Below the pieces are notes generated by a model that made no database searches, had not been told where the DNA came from, and saw only the letters and a list, made by a program, of their open reading frames with translations. Source: Acidimicrobiales bacterium (GTDB lineage: Bacteria; Actinomycetota; Acidimicrobiia; Acidimicrobiales; JAVJTC01). From it: a stretch of DNA of 64,000 nucleotides. The translations under genes were made by a program, and so were the position numbers. Where the stretch lies: NCBI GenBank assembly GCA_040219085.1, contig JAVJTC010000031.1, forward strand, positions 47,833 through 111,832. The letters are read 5' to 3'. Below are positions 44,151 through 53,346 of this stretch, piece after piece (position 1 is the stretch's first letter; each line of letters starts with the position of its first letter).

Positions 44151-45287
44151 TCAGGGGTCTGGGGTCGCCGTCGGTGTCGGTGTCGGCTCGGCGGCGCACT
44201 CGTTGGTGCCCTCGAAGCCGCACAGCGAGACCCCGAAGACCCCGAAGCTCGAGTCGTCGCCGCAACAGCCACCCTCGAGCGGCCCGGGGACGAGCACGAC
44301 CTGGAGGTAGCGGCTGTGAGCGCTCCCCGTTGCCTTGAAGCCGACGAGACGCACGCGGGCGAAGTCCACGATGTGGAGTTCGGCGTTGGCGCCGTTGCAC
44401 TTGGCCGAGCAGTTGTTGAACAGCGGGACCCCGAACACGATCTGTTGTGAAACGAGGTAGTTCATCGCGTCGACGAGGCTGCCGGAGAACGCGCCGGTGT
44501 CACCCTCGTAGCAGGCGCCCGGGTCGTACCACGCGCTCGCGTCGTCGCAGTCCCCCAGTGGGTCACCGTCGTGGACCTCTCCCGGGTATCCCTCCTCCAG
44601 CCACGTCTTGATGTCGGAGTTGGAGTTCGAGCCGGCATCGAAGTCGATGATCCCCCAGTTGGAGGGTGCGGTGCCGCAGGGCTCCTCGCCCGAGGGGCCG
44701 GGGTCGGGCTTGTTGTACGGGACCGTGATCACGCCCGACTCCGACGACGCGTCCCAGCCGCCGACGAGGTCGCTGAACGTCGAGTCGCAGATACCGAGCG
44801 GGCGCAGGCCGGTGGGACTCGTGACCCATCCCCACTGGGCGCGGCTTCGTGATGTGACCGTGCCGTCGTCGATCCCGAGCACCGGGGCGAACTGGTACTC
44901 GACGGTGTCGGTCGCCTCGACGGTGACCACGCCACCCACTCCTGAGGGATGCTCGACATAGGTACAGGTGAAGGTCGTGCCGTCATCGACGGTGAACCCG
45001 TTCGACTCGAAGCGGACCTCTGCGACGGCCTCCGAACAGCCCACCGCGGGGTCCGCGCCGTCCGCCTCCGTGAGGGCTGCGGCGAGCGCTGCGGCGTCGG
45101 TCGCCGTGTGCAGCTTTCGTTCGTCCTGCCAGGCATTGCCGAGGTCCACAGCCATGGCTGCGAAGCCGAGGAAGGCCGTCATGCCCACTCCGACCATGAT
45201 GGCGACGGCTCCGCGCGCTCCGATGTCACGAAGCCGGCGCCGGAGGTTCCCGACGACCCGGCCTGCGGTGTTCAGTCCGATTCGCAC
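44151..45287 (-). CDS. TadG-like pilus-associated protein
   Basis: 378 aa. An Arg-rich N-terminus and RGAVAIMVGVGMTAFLGFAAMAVDLGNAW (about 25-52) give the Tad/TadG anchor. KLHTATDAAALAAAL is typical of TadG-type helices. The extracellular part is rich in Cys, Asp and Gly and ends in a Thr/Pro repeat (PTPTPTATPDP). The many Cys (about 14) suggest disulfides. GTG 45287 overlaps the upstream TadE gene by 16 nt. Confidence 0.8.
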   Translation of the reverse strand: MRIGLNTAGRVVGNLRRRLRDIGARGAVAIMVGVGMTAFLGFAAMAVDLGNAWQDERKLHTATDAAALAAALTEADGADPAVGCSEAVAEVRFESNGFTVDDGTTFTCTYVEHPSGVGGVVTVEATDTVEYQFAPVLGIDDGTVTSRSRAQWGWVTSPTGLRPLGICDSTFSDLVGGWDASSESGVITVPYNKPDPGPSGEEPCGTAPSNWGIIDFDAGSNSNSDIKTWLEEGYPGEVHDGDPLGDCDDASAWYDPGACYEGDTGAFSGSLVDAMNYLVSQQIVFGVPLFNNCSAKCNGANAELHIVDFARVRLVGFKATGSAHSRYLQVVLVPGPLEGGCCGDDSSFGVFGVSLCGFEGTNECAAEPTPTPTATPDP

Positions 45288-45742
45288 CGGAAATCACCTG
45301 TCCCCGTGACGGTGACGTCTCTCGTCATGATGGGTGGGAGCTCGAAATCCATGGAGGCCGTGACGGTCACCGTCACCGATAGGCCGAGGTTCTCCTGGCA
45401 GGGGCGGGCGGTGTCGGCGCTCGCTCCCTGCTCGAACACCCGGGTCCCGTAGGGAGCAGGCGCGGAGATCGTGATCGTGCGACCGTCGGGCAACGAGATG
45501 CCGCTCAGCGCGTCATCGACCCTCGAGACGACGTCGTCGGAGGTCGTCGAGGACAGGGCGGCGATGCGGGCGCCCTCGCGGGCCGCGGCGTGGACCCCCT
45601 GCTGACGGTTGAAGAACAGTCCGAACTGGATGATGCCGAAGACGAGCACCACGAGGATCGGAAGCACGAGCGCGAATTCGATGGCGACAGCGCCGTCGTC
45701 GCGCCGCCAGCGGAGCCTCATCGCTCGTCTTAGTGCTGTCAT
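45272..45742 (-). CDS. TadE-like pseudopilin
   Basis: 156 aa. The leader MTALRRAMRLRWRRDDG is followed by AVAIEFALVLPILVVLVFGIIQFG. Gly 17 followed by Glu at +5 is the prepilin-peptidase cleavage context. NRQQGVHAAAREGARIAA continues the helix. ATG 45742 is chosen because GGAG lies 7 nt upstream; the frame is open to 45781. It would be processed by the peptidase at 36090. Confidence 0.85.
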   Translation of the reverse strand: MTALRRAMRLRWRRDDGAVAIEFALVLPILVVLVFGIIQFGLFFNRQQGVHAAAREGARIAALSSTTSDDVVSRVDDALSGISLPDGRTITISAPAPYGTRVFEQGASADTARPCQENLGLSVTVTVTASMDFELPPIMTRDVTVTGTGDFRCESD

Positions 45743-45863
45743 CTCGTGTCTCCGTTCCGGTGCCCCTGGGTGCGCCGCCACAGACCGTGAAGTTCTGGTC
45801 TGCAGATCGGCAGCAAGGGCCGTCTTCTTGAGGCGTCCGTCGGGCGCCCGCGGTTCGCCCCGG

Positions 45864-46112
45864 TCAATCCGGTAGCGACTGCATGTTTTCGAAGACCTTC
45901 TGGAAGAGCGTCGAGTCGACCTGGCCGCCGACCGCGACGACCACGACGATGACCACGGCCGCGATGGCCGCGATCATTATCCCGTACTCGACAGCGGTGG
46001 CCGCCTTGTCGGTGCGCTCCGGGACGCCGGCTGTCGCCATGGCATCGGCCGTCACCGCGTCGGTGAGGGCCTCGATCTTCGCCCCCTCGAAACTTGCTCC
46101 CTGTGCCTGCAT
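45864..46112 (-). CDS. Flp-type pilin with long leader, copy 2
   Basis: 82 aa. A 37-residue leader precedes AATAVEYGIMIAAIAAVVIVVVVAVGG. Glu and Tyr are at the usual +5/+6, but the residue at -1 is Ala rather than Gly. The leader is longer than typical Flp (15-25). ATG 46112 has AGGGA upstream. Whether it is cleaved is uncertain; it may be a minor subunit. Confidence 0.82.
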   Translation of the reverse strand: MQAQGASFEGAKIEALTDAVTADAMATAGVPERTDKAATAVEYGIMIAAIAAVVIVVVVAVGGQVDSTLFQKVFENMQSLPD

Positions 46113-46161
46113 CGTGTCCCTATCCGTCGTGCGGTCTGGCGGACGTGAGTTGCCCTTGTGC

Positions 46162-46187
46162 CGGGCCGGACGTCGACGTCCGGCCCG
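46162..46187. other. 26-bp perfect palindrome between the flp genes
   Basis: CGGGCCGGACGTC followed by its reverse complement (46162-46187). It lies between the two pilin genes, next to a second hairpin at 46201. No T-run follows. It may cap or process the pilin message, or be an operator. Function unknown. Confidence 0.65.
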
Positions 46188-46200
46188 TGCGTCTAAACCG

Positions 46201-46238
46201 AACAGGGCGAGCCGGAGTTGTCCCCGGCTCGCCCTGTT
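46201..46238 (-). terminator. Strong hairpin after flp copy 1
   Basis: AACAGGGCGAGCCGG (46201-46215) pairs perfectly with CCGGCTCGCCCTGTT (46224-46238) around an 8-nt loop. On the minus strand it lies 40 nt past the Flp stop and is followed by CGGTTTAGAC, a short T-run. A partial terminator or mRNA stabiliser that keeps the major pilin in excess is inferred. Confidence 0.7.
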
Positions 46239-46278
46239 GTCGAAGTGCTGGTGTCCCGGCTCAGCGCCGAGACGCAGG

Positions 46279-46485
46279 TCAGGAGAGGCCGGCCAGCTCG
46301 GTGTTCACATCGGTGAACGCCGTGTCGACCTCGTCGCCGACTGCGATGACCACGGCGATGATGACGGCCGCGATGGCGGCGACCATGATGCCGTACTCAA
46401 CTGCGGTGGCGCCCCGCTCACGGGTCTTCAGCGTGCTGACGAGCCACGCATGTGCGAACTGTGCTGCTTCCTTCATGGTGTTCAT
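46279..46485 (-). CDS. Flp-type major pilin, copy 1
   Basis: 68 aa from ATG 46485, supported by AGAGGGAG upstream; the frame is open to 46515. The leader ends in RERG (Gly 25), and the mature part begins ATAVEYGIMVAAIAAVIIAVVIAVG with Glu at +5. This is the canonical Flp cleavage site. It is the first gene of the Tad locus and followed by a strong hairpin, as expected for the major pilin. Confidence 0.88.
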   Translation of the reverse strand: MNTMKEAAQFAHAWLVSTLKTRERGATAVEYGIMVAAIAAVIIAVVIAVGDEVDTAFTDVNTELAGLS

Positions 46486-46555
46486 TTGAGGTTTCTCCCT
46501 CTGCCGTTTGCTCACTGGAACGTGCTGTAGAGATCGGCCGGTGCCGGATGACCCT

Positions 46556-46577
46556 GAATCATCAATCTTGATGATTC
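46556..46577. promoter_or_regulatory. 22-bp palindrome in the divergent flp/kinase spacer
   Basis: The 10-nt arm GAATCATCAA, a 2-nt spacer (TC), and the exact reverse-complement arm. It is AT-rich in a GC-rich setting and sits between the flp start (46485) and the sensor kinase start (46715). It is a good candidate operator for the adjacent LuxR-type regulator or another dimeric factor. The role is inferred. Confidence 0.65.
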
Positions 46578-46714
46578 GCGGGCCGGGGGGGCTCTCTGGG
46601 TCTCGCCGATCCGGGGAACGGGTATCGGCATCTCCCCGGGGAACCTTCTCCTCAACATTTGGGAGATATCTGCCGATGGTGGAACACGAAGGTCGTCGCG
46701 CAAGGAGAGAGGCA

Positions 46715-48379
46715 GTGGCGGAACACCACTCGGTAGCTGCAAAGGCCGGGGAGCGCCACGAGCCCCCGCGCGCTCACTCGGTCGACCACCGGCGCGACCG
46801 CGCAATACTCTCCGCGGCCGTACTCGTGCTGGCCGCGGCGGCCATCGGTGTCGTCGCCGGGCGGCAGGTCGACGACATCCCGACCGGCTTCAACAGCCCC
46901 GTTGTCGTGGCGATGGCTGCCTCGGCGTGTCTCGTCGGCCTCATCGCCTCCGGCTTCATGGCCGTCACCCGCTACCGGGTCGGGCGCGATGCCATCTCTC
47001 TCCTCCTCGGCATCGGTGTCCTGATCCTCGCGGTGGGTGTGGTCGGCTACGGCCTCGTGTACCCGCTCGCAGACGGCGTCTCGATCGGGAGCACCGGCGA
47101 CGGTGTACGAGCGATCGTCACCGGCGCCGGCTACGGGGCCACCGTCCTGTTCGCCGCGACGGTCTTCGGTGCGCACCGACGGGCTCCCATCGACGTCGGG
47201 CGCTGGTTGCCCGTCGCCCTCGTGGCCCTCGTCGTGGGCGCGGCGGCATCGGCGCTCGCCCTCGAGAAGAACAGCTTTGCGAACGCGGCCGACGACCTCG
47301 TCCTTCCGACCGGCGACCGGGTGCTCGCCGTGCCGGTCATCGTCGCCTTCCTCGTGACCGGCGCCGCCGCCCTGTGGCCGGCCCTGCGCCGGCGCCGCCA
47401 GGCGCTCGCGTGGTTCGGCCTGGGGCTCGTGGCTCTCGGGCTCGGTGAGATCCTCGCGACCGAGACGTCCGTGTTCGGCGATGTCTGGTCGATCGGACGG
47501 ATGGGGATGTTCGTCGTGGCCTCACTCCTCGTTCTCAACGGCGTCGCGGTCGATCTACGGGCCGCCTTCGTCGACCAGCAGCGCGAGGCCGCACATCACC
47601 GGTGGGAGCGTGAGCTGATCGCCCGCCGCCATGACGCCGAGGTCGCCGCCCATGAGGAGAGCCTCCACGACGCCGCCTCGTCGGTCCTCGCCATCCAGGG
47701 GGTGTCGCGGCTCCTCGATTCCACCCAGGGGTCGGTGTCGATCGACCAGCGCCGCGCCATGACGATCGCTCTCGGCGCCGAGGTCGACCGCCTTCAGAAG
47801 CTCATCCGGAGGGGTCAGCGCGATTCGGTGGTCACCGACTTCAACGTCCGCGACGTGCTCGCACCGCTGGTCACCGTCCACAGCGCCAACTGCGAGATCG
47901 CACTCGACGTCCCGGCGGCGCTCGCAGCCCACGGGGTCCCCGACGACTTCGCGGAGATCGTCCAGAATCTGATCCACAATGCCCGCCGCCACGCCAAGCC
48001 ACCGATCCTGGTGACCGGCCGTTGGCGGGCCGGCGACGTCGAGCTCAGCGTCGCCGATCGCGGGCAGGGAATCGCGGAGGGTGACCGCGAGCGGATCTTC
48101 CAACGCGGCGTCAGTCGTCTCCCCGACGGGACCGGCCTCGGTCTGCACATCGCGCGGACGCTGCTCGAACAGATGGAAGGCGACATCTGGGTGGAGGACC
48201 GCGACGGCGGCGGCTCGCGGTTCGTCATCTTGATGCCGGCCGCCGAGACGGGTCGCCGCGAGCACGACACCTCGCTGGAGACACGGTGGGAGACCTACAC
48301 CGGCAAGTCCGCCGAGCGGCCCACCGGTTTGAAGAAGACGGGAATCCTTAGCAAAGCCGCGAGGAGCGAATTGTCATGA
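46715..48379 (+). CDS. Membrane sensor histidine kinase
   Basis: 554 aa from GTG 46715 (AAGGAGAGAGGCA immediately upstream); ATG 46676 would add 13 residues. Seven or eight TM segments occupy about 25-290. A short cytoplasmic helix carries ESLHDAASSVLAIQGVSRLL, with His as the likely phosphorylation site. HATPase_c blocks NLIHNARRHAK, DRGQGIAEGDRERIF and GTGLGLHIART complete it. It overlaps the response regulator start (ATGA) and diverges from the Tad locus, which it may control. Confidence 0.87.
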   Translation: MAEHHSVAAKAGERHEPPRAHSVDHRRDRAILSAAVLVLAAAAIGVVAGRQVDDIPTGFNSPVVVAMAASACLVGLIASGFMAVTRYRVGRDAISLLLGIGVLILAVGVVGYGLVYPLADGVSIGSTGDGVRAIVTGAGYGATVLFAATVFGAHRRAPIDVGRWLPVALVALVVGAAASALALEKNSFANAADDLVLPTGDRVLAVPVIVAFLVTGAAALWPALRRRRQALAWFGLGLVALGLGEILATETSVFGDVWSIGRMGMFVVASLLVLNGVAVDLRAAFVDQQREAAHHRWERELIARRHDAEVAAHEESLHDAASSVLAIQGVSRLLDSTQGSVSIDQRRAMTIALGAEVDRLQKLIRRGQRDSVVTDFNVRDVLAPLVTVHSANCEIALDVPAALAAHGVPDDFAEIVQNLIHNARRHAKPPILVTGRWRAGDVELSVADRGQGIAEGDRERIFQRGVSRLPDGTGLGLHIARTLLEQMEGDIWVEDRDGGGSRFVILMPAAETGRREHDTSLETRWETYTGKSAERPTGLKKTGILSKAARSELS

Positions 48380-49083
48380 GGAGTCTTGGGACGGAGCGCA
48401 CGCCCATGTCGAGAGCGGGGGCGGAACCCCAGCGGGTTCTCGTCGTCGACGACCATGTCCTCGTCGGCGAGAGCATCGTGAATGCTCTGCGGAGTCGCGG
48501 GTTCGAGGCGGTCGCCACGACGGCGACGTCGAGCGGGGCCGTGTTGGAGATCGCCGCCGACTTCAAGCCGACGGTGGTTCTGCTCGACCTCAAGTTGACC
48601 GGCGACCACGATGGCATCGAGCTCGTCCAGCCGCTGCGTCAGGCGGGGGCCCGGGTGCTCATCCTGTCAGCGCTGACCGACCGCCCCGTTCTCGCCGCCT
48701 GTGTCGAGGCCGGCGCCGACGGCCTCGTCCCGAAGACCCAGTCCTTCGACGTCTTCGTCGATCAGGTGTGCACCGCCGCCGCCGGGGAACGGGTTCTCGG
48801 GGTCACCCATGAGCAGGCGCTCCTCGAGGATCTGCGCCGTGCACGTGACGAGGAGAAGTCCCGGCTCGAGCCGTTCGAGGCGTTGACCCCGCGTGAGACC
48901 GAACTCCTGGCCCTGCTGATGGAGGGGTGCAACGCCTCCGCCGTGGCCGAGCGCTGGTACGTGTCGGTCGCGACCGTCCGTAGCCACGTCCGGTCACTGC
49001 TTTAGAAGCTCGACGTCCACTCCCAGCTCGAGGCCGTGGCCAAGGCCCGCGAGTACGGCTTCGATCCGACGACCACGGGCTGA
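48376..49083 (+). pseudogene. LuxR-type response regulator interrupted by an in-frame amber codon
   Basis: A receiver domain (VLVVDDHVL, Asp 71 in LLDLKL, Lys 120) is followed by a LuxR HTH (LTPRETELLALL, VSVATVRSHVRSLL). TAG at 49003-49005 stops the frame. The same frame continues KLDVHSQLEAVAKAREYGFDP to TGA 49081-49083, exactly the end of a normal LuxR domain. The interrupted position is normally Gln, so CAG to TAG is a single C-to-T change. As written the product is 209 aa and lacks the last HTH helix. It may be a recent pseudogene, a sequencing/assembly error, or a readthrough site. ATG 48376 overlaps the kinase stop. Confidence 0.8.
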
Positions 49084-49103
49084 GGGACGGCGCCGGTCGC
49101 TCC

Positions 49104-50462
49104 TCAGGAGCCGGCGGCGTCCAGCGCGAGCTTCGCGATCCGTCCGGCCACGACGTCGATGTCGGTCGGGATCGGGATCATGTTCGACAGGATCACGATG
49201 CTGACGGCGGGCCCGTCGTCAGCCGGCAGGTACAGCGCCGTGGACCGGAAACCGGGCACGCCCCCGCCGTGGGACCAGGCCGTGCGTCCCTCGACCGTCC
49301 CCACCCGCAGACCCAGGCCGTAGTCCGCGTCGAACACCGTCGTCGTCATCTCGGCGACCGATGCCGGCGAGAGGATCCCGCCGCGCAGGATCCCGGGTAG
49401 CAGTCGCACGACGTCCGTCGCGGTGCCCTCGAGCCCGCCCCCGGTCCAGCCGGCGGATTCCACGGCGTTCTGGGGCAGGGCGGTGACGTCGAGCAGGAAC
49501 CCGTCGTTGGTCGTGACGACCGCGTCGGGGTCCACGAGCTCCGCCAGGGTCCGCAGCGGCGCAGCGAGTGGGTTGTCCGCCTGGGGCCCGGAGGTCGGGA
49601 CGGCGAAGTAGCCGCGCACGAGCTCACCGGCGGGCTGCTCGGCCGGCTGGAGGGCGAGCCTTCCGGCTCCGGCGGGTTCGAGGATGCGCTCGCGGATGAC
49701 CTCGTGGGCGGGGCGTCCCGTGACGGCCTCGATGATCTGACCGGCGAGGAGGTAGCCCCCCGTGTTGTACGAGTAGGCGGTTCCCGGCTCGAACAGGAGG
49801 TCACGACCGACGACGAAGTCGACCACCTCCTCGGGGTCGAACGGCTGGTCCAGGCGGGGGAGTGTCGCCAGGTAGAAGCCCGGGTCGAAGGCGTACTCGA
49901 TGAAGCCGGTGGTGTGGTCGAGAAGCATCCGAACGGTGATCTGCCCGCCGTAGCGGAGTTCACGCACGTCCCACGAGGGCAGATAGGTGCCGATCGGTTC
50001 GTCCAGGTCGACGAGTCCGTCCTCCGCGAGGCTGAGCACCGTGGCCGCGGTGACCGGCTTGGTGATCGATCCGATGCGGAAGACCGAATCCGTGCGCATC
50101 GGGGTCCGGGTCGCCGCGTCCGTGACGCCGGTGGACACGAGAACGGTCCGCTCGCCGTCGACCTGTGGACCGGGGTCGCCGATCGTCACGGCGGCGACCG
50201 CTCCGGGTACGCCGTTCGCCTCGGCCCAGGCGGCCAGCTCGTCGGCCACCAGGTCCTCGAGCCCGACGGTGAGCTCCTGTGATGCGCCGTCGGTGCTCTC
50301 GTCGCCGCCCGGGCCGCCCGGTGTCGGCGTCGCAGTGGAGACCGCGGTGGGAGTCGTGGCGTCGGCCGAACCGACCGCACCGTCGTCGTCGGAACTGCAC
50401 CCGGCCGCCACCAACAGGGCGGCCATGGCGACAGCCGACACGGCGCGGGCGCAGCGGTTCAT
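49104..50462 (-). CDS. Beta-lactamase-fold serine hydrolase lipoprotein
   Basis: 452 aa. Lipobox LLVAAGC with Cys 22, then an acidic Thr/Pro/Gly linker to about 60. The serine-hydrolase domain has SITK at 132-135 (Ser nucleophile), AYSYNTGG (the Tyr motif, slightly altered spacing) and WSHGGGVPGF near 400. It is a D-alanyl-D-alanine carboxypeptidase- or esterase-like enzyme on the outer membrane face. ATG 50462 is used. It is divergent from purL with a 76-nt gap. Confidence 0.85.
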   Translation of the reverse strand: MNRCARAVSAVAMAALLVAAGCSSDDDGAVGSADATTPTAVSTATPTPGGPGGDESTDGASQELTVGLEDLVADELAAWAEANGVPGAVAAVTIGDPGPQVDGERTVLVSTGVTDAATRTPMRTDSVFRIGSITKPVTAATVLSLAEDGLVDLDEPIGTYLPSWDVRELRYGGQITVRMLLDHTTGFIEYAFDPGFYLATLPRLDQPFDPEEVVDFVVGRDLLFEPGTAYSYNTGGYLLAGQIIEAVTGRPAHEVIRERILEPAGAGRLALQPAEQPAGELVRGYFAVPTSGPQADNPLAAPLRTLAELVDPDAVVTTNDGFLLDVTALPQNAVESAGWTGGGLEGTATDVVRLLPGILRGGILSPASVAEMTTTVFDADYGLGLRVGTVEGRTAWSHGGGVPGFRSTALYLPADDGPAVSIVILSNMIPIPTDIDVVAGRIAKLALDAAGS

Positions 50463-50538
50463 GGCTGCAAGCTAGTGGCCCGGGCACACCGCCCACGGGT
50501 CACCGGGGCATGTGGGGAGCCCTGCTACGTTCGCCGTG

Positions 50539-53346
50539 GTGACACAACAGGGAGTGGTCGTGGAAGTCACGACCGGTGGTCACCCGGAGGCGACCCGGGT
50601 CGCGGCGCTCGCCGCCGACCTCGCGTCGACGGGTGTTCAGAGACGTCGCCGCTACATCCTCGACCGGGAACCACCCGCGGGCGTGCTGGACCGGATCGTC
50701 GGCGTCGTGGCCGACCCCGTGACCGATGTGCACCGCATCGTCGCGCCTGACGCCCCCATCGGTCCCAACGCGTTCGACGTCGCCTACCTCCCCGGTGTCA
50801 CCGACACCGACGCCCGCCAGCTCGAGGGGATCCTCGCCGAGCTCGGCGCCCCCGGTACCCGCGTCGTCACGTCGACCGTGTGGGACCTCGGCGACGGGAC
50901 CGTCGACGCCGCAGCTCTGGAGGGTCTCGCTGCGGGGGTGGCGAACGCGACCGTCGAGAGGGTGGCGGTCGGTCGGCCTCTTCCACCTGTCTTCGTCCCG
51001 CCGGTGGGGGACGAGACCACGGTGCGGACCATTCCGTTCTCGTCGTGGACCCCCGAGGAGCGTCTGGTCGAGAGTCGAAGGCGTCTCTGGTCGCTCGACG
51101 CCGCCGAACTGGAGGCCGTCGCGGCGTTCTTCGCCGCCGAGGATCGTGATCCGACCGACGGCGAGATGGAGACGATCGCCCAGACGTGGTCCGAGCACTG
51201 CTCCCACAAGACGTTCCGTGCCGTCATCGACTTCACCCATGTGGCCGACGGGGGTGCCAGCCGTTCCGAGCGCATCGAAGGTCTCCTGGGGACCCACCTG
51301 CGGGCCGCAACCGATGCCGTCGCCGCGGAGTGGGTCGTGTCGGCCTTCGTCGATGACGCCGGCATCGTCACCATCGACGGGATCGGCGAGGTCGCGATAA
51401 AGGTCGAGACACACAATCACCCCTCGGCTCTGGAGCCCTTCGGCGGGGCCGCGACCGGCGTGGGCGGTGTGGTCCGTGACGTCCTGGGTGTGGTGGCCCG
51501 GCCGGTTGCCACGCTCGACGTGCTGTGCTTCGCCCCCGAGGGGACCCCCACTCCCGACGGCTCGCTCCCACCCGGGCGCATCGCCGCCGGGGTGGTGGCC
51601 GGCATCGGTGACTACGGCAACAAGCTCGGTCTGCCGACCCTCGCGGGAGCGGTCGTCTACGACGCCGGCTACGCAGCCAATCCGCTGGTCTACTGCGGAG
51701 CGGTCGGCGTGCGACCGGCGGGTACCGAACTTCCGGGGCCGGCGCCGGGCGATCTGGTCGTCGTGCTCGGCGGGGCGACGGGGCGTGACGGGATCCACGG
51801 GGCGACCTTCTCGTCGATCGAGCTCGACGCCGAGACCGTCGAGAGCGCCGGCGCCGCGGTCCAGATCGGTGACCCCATCACCGAGAAAGGCCTCATCGAG
51901 ATCATCGACGACGCCCGCGATGCCGGCTGGATCCGTGGCGTGACCGACTGCGGCGCCGGCGGGTTCTCCTCCGCCATCGGCGAGCTCGGGGCCGCCACGG
52001 GCGTGCAGGTCGACGTCGCCCTCGCACCGCGGAAGTATCCCGGCCTCGCGCCGTGGGAGGTCTGGGTGTCCGAAGCCCAGGAGAGAATGGTCATCGCGGT
52101 GCGACCCGACGACATCGACGCACTCGCTGCGGCCGCCCTGCGCCGCCACGTTGACATGTGTGTCCTCGGCGAGTTCCGCGGCGACGGGCGGATCGTGGTC
52201 ACCCACGGGGACACGACACTCGTGGATCTCCCCTCGGATTTCCTCCACGACGGTCGACCGCGCCGCCATCTCAGCGCGCAGTGGACGGACCCGCCGCCGG
52301 GCTCCGATCCGCCGCCACCGACCGACTGGGCGGTGACGCTCGACGCGCTGTTGTCGCATCCGACCGTCGCGACCAAGGAGCGCATCTTCCGCACCTACGA
52401 CCACGAGGTGAGAGGCGGCACCGTGGTGGGGCCTGCGTGTGGACCCGGGGCCGACGGGCCGAGCGACGGCACCGTGTTCGTCCCGCTCGGTGCGGACCTC
52501 GACGGTCCGGCTCTGGCCCTGGGCCTCGGAATCCGCCCCTCCTATGGCACGCTCGATCCGTACCGGATGGCCCATGCGGTGCTCGACGAGGCGGTCCGTA
52601 ACCTGGTCGTCGCCGGTGCGGACCCCGACCGGATCGCCGTCCTCGACAACTTCTGTTGGGGCGACGTCGCCGACCCCGACGAGCTGGGCGCGCTCGTACG
52701 GGCCAGCGAAGGCTGCCACGACGCCGCGGTCGCCTACGGGACCCCGTTCGTCTCGGGCAAGGACAGCCTCAACAACACCTACGAAGGGGTGTCGATCCCA
52801 CGGACGCTGCTCATCACGGGGTTGGCGCCGGTGCCCGCAGCCGGGCTCGCCCGCACCTCGGCGCTCACCGCCCCGGGCAACGTCCTCGTCCTGGTCGGGG
52901 CGACCGCGGCCGAACTCGGCGGCTCGCTGTACTCCGAGGTCCTCGGCGTGGCGGGCGGCACCGTCCCGGCTCCCCTCACCGAGCCCCGGGCCCGTTACCG
53001 CGCCGTCCACGCGGCGATCCGGGGCGGACTCGTGCAGGCCGCCCACGACCTTTCCGAAGGCGGACTGCTGGTCGCGGCGGCCGAGATGTGCATCGCGGGG
53101 CGGCTCGGTGCGTCGCTCGAGGTGGACGGCGAGTGGTGGACGCTGCTCGCGGAGTCCTCGGGTCGGCTACTGCTCGAGGTCTCGCCCGACGACGTGGACG
53201 CGCTGGCCGACCTGTTCGCCGGGATCGACCATGTCCGCATCGGAACGGTCACCACGGATGGCGCGTTGCGGATCGCGCTGGGAGGCGGGACCGTGCTCGA
53301 CGTCGGGGTGGCGGACCTCGCCCGGAGCTGGGGGATCGAAGCGTGA
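50539..53346 (+). CDS. purL: Phosphoribosylformylglycinamidine synthase, PurS-PurL type fusion
   Basis: About 935 aa from GTG 50539; GTG 50536 and 50512 are in-frame alternatives. The first 80 residues (VEVTTGGHPEATRVAALAADL, DPVTDVHRI) look like a PurS domain, which is otherwise a separate gene. Then come the PurL blocks: TWSEHCSHKTFRAVI, KVETHNHPSALEPFGGAATGVGG, GDYGNKLGLPT, FVSGKDSLNN and AHDLSEGGL. It lacks the glutaminase domain, supplied by the next gene. No Shine-Dalgarno is seen; TACGTT at 50526-50531 could be a -10 for a leaderless start. It makes FGAM in purine synthesis. Confidence 0.9.
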   Translation: MTQQGVVVEVTTGGHPEATRVAALAADLASTGVQRRRRYILDREPPAGVLDRIVGVVADPVTDVHRIVAPDAPIGPNAFDVAYLPGVTDTDARQLEGILAELGAPGTRVVTSTVWDLGDGTVDAAALEGLAAGVANATVERVAVGRPLPPVFVPPVGDETTVRTIPFSSWTPEERLVESRRRLWSLDAAELEAVAAFFAAEDRDPTDGEMETIAQTWSEHCSHKTFRAVIDFTHVADGGASRSERIEGLLGTHLRAATDAVAAEWVVSAFVDDAGIVTIDGIGEVAIKVETHNHPSALEPFGGAATGVGGVVRDVLGVVARPVATLDVLCFAPEGTPTPDGSLPPGRIAAGVVAGIGDYGNKLGLPTLAGAVVYDAGYAANPLVYCGAVGVRPAGTELPGPAPGDLVVVLGGATGRDGIHGATFSSIELDAETVESAGAAVQIGDPITEKGLIEIIDDARDAGWIRGVTDCGAGGFSSAIGELGAATGVQVDVALAPRKYPGLAPWEVWVSEAQERMVIAVRPDDIDALAAAALRRHVDMCVLGEFRGDGRIVVTHGDTTLVDLPSDFLHDGRPRRHLSAQWTDPPPGSDPPPPTDWAVTLDALLSHPTVATKERIFRTYDHEVRGGTVVGPACGPGADGPSDGTVFVPLGADLDGPALALGLGIRPSYGTLDPYRMAHAVLDEAVRNLVVAGADPDRIAVLDNFCWGDVADPDELGALVRASEGCHDAAVAYGTPFVSGKDSLNNTYEGVSIPRTLLITGLAPVPAAGLARTSALTAPGNVLVLVGATAAELGGSLYSEVLGVAGGTVPAPLTEPRARYRAVHAAIRGGLVQAAHDLSEGGLLVAAAEMCIAGRLGASLEVDGEWWTLLAESSGRLLLEVSPDDVDALADLFAGIDHVRIGTVTTDGALRIALGGGTVLDVGVADLARSWGIEA

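Noticed and set aside
50500..53046. 848-codon open frame on the minus strand
   Set aside because: Antisense to purL, with biased composition and no recognisable motif.
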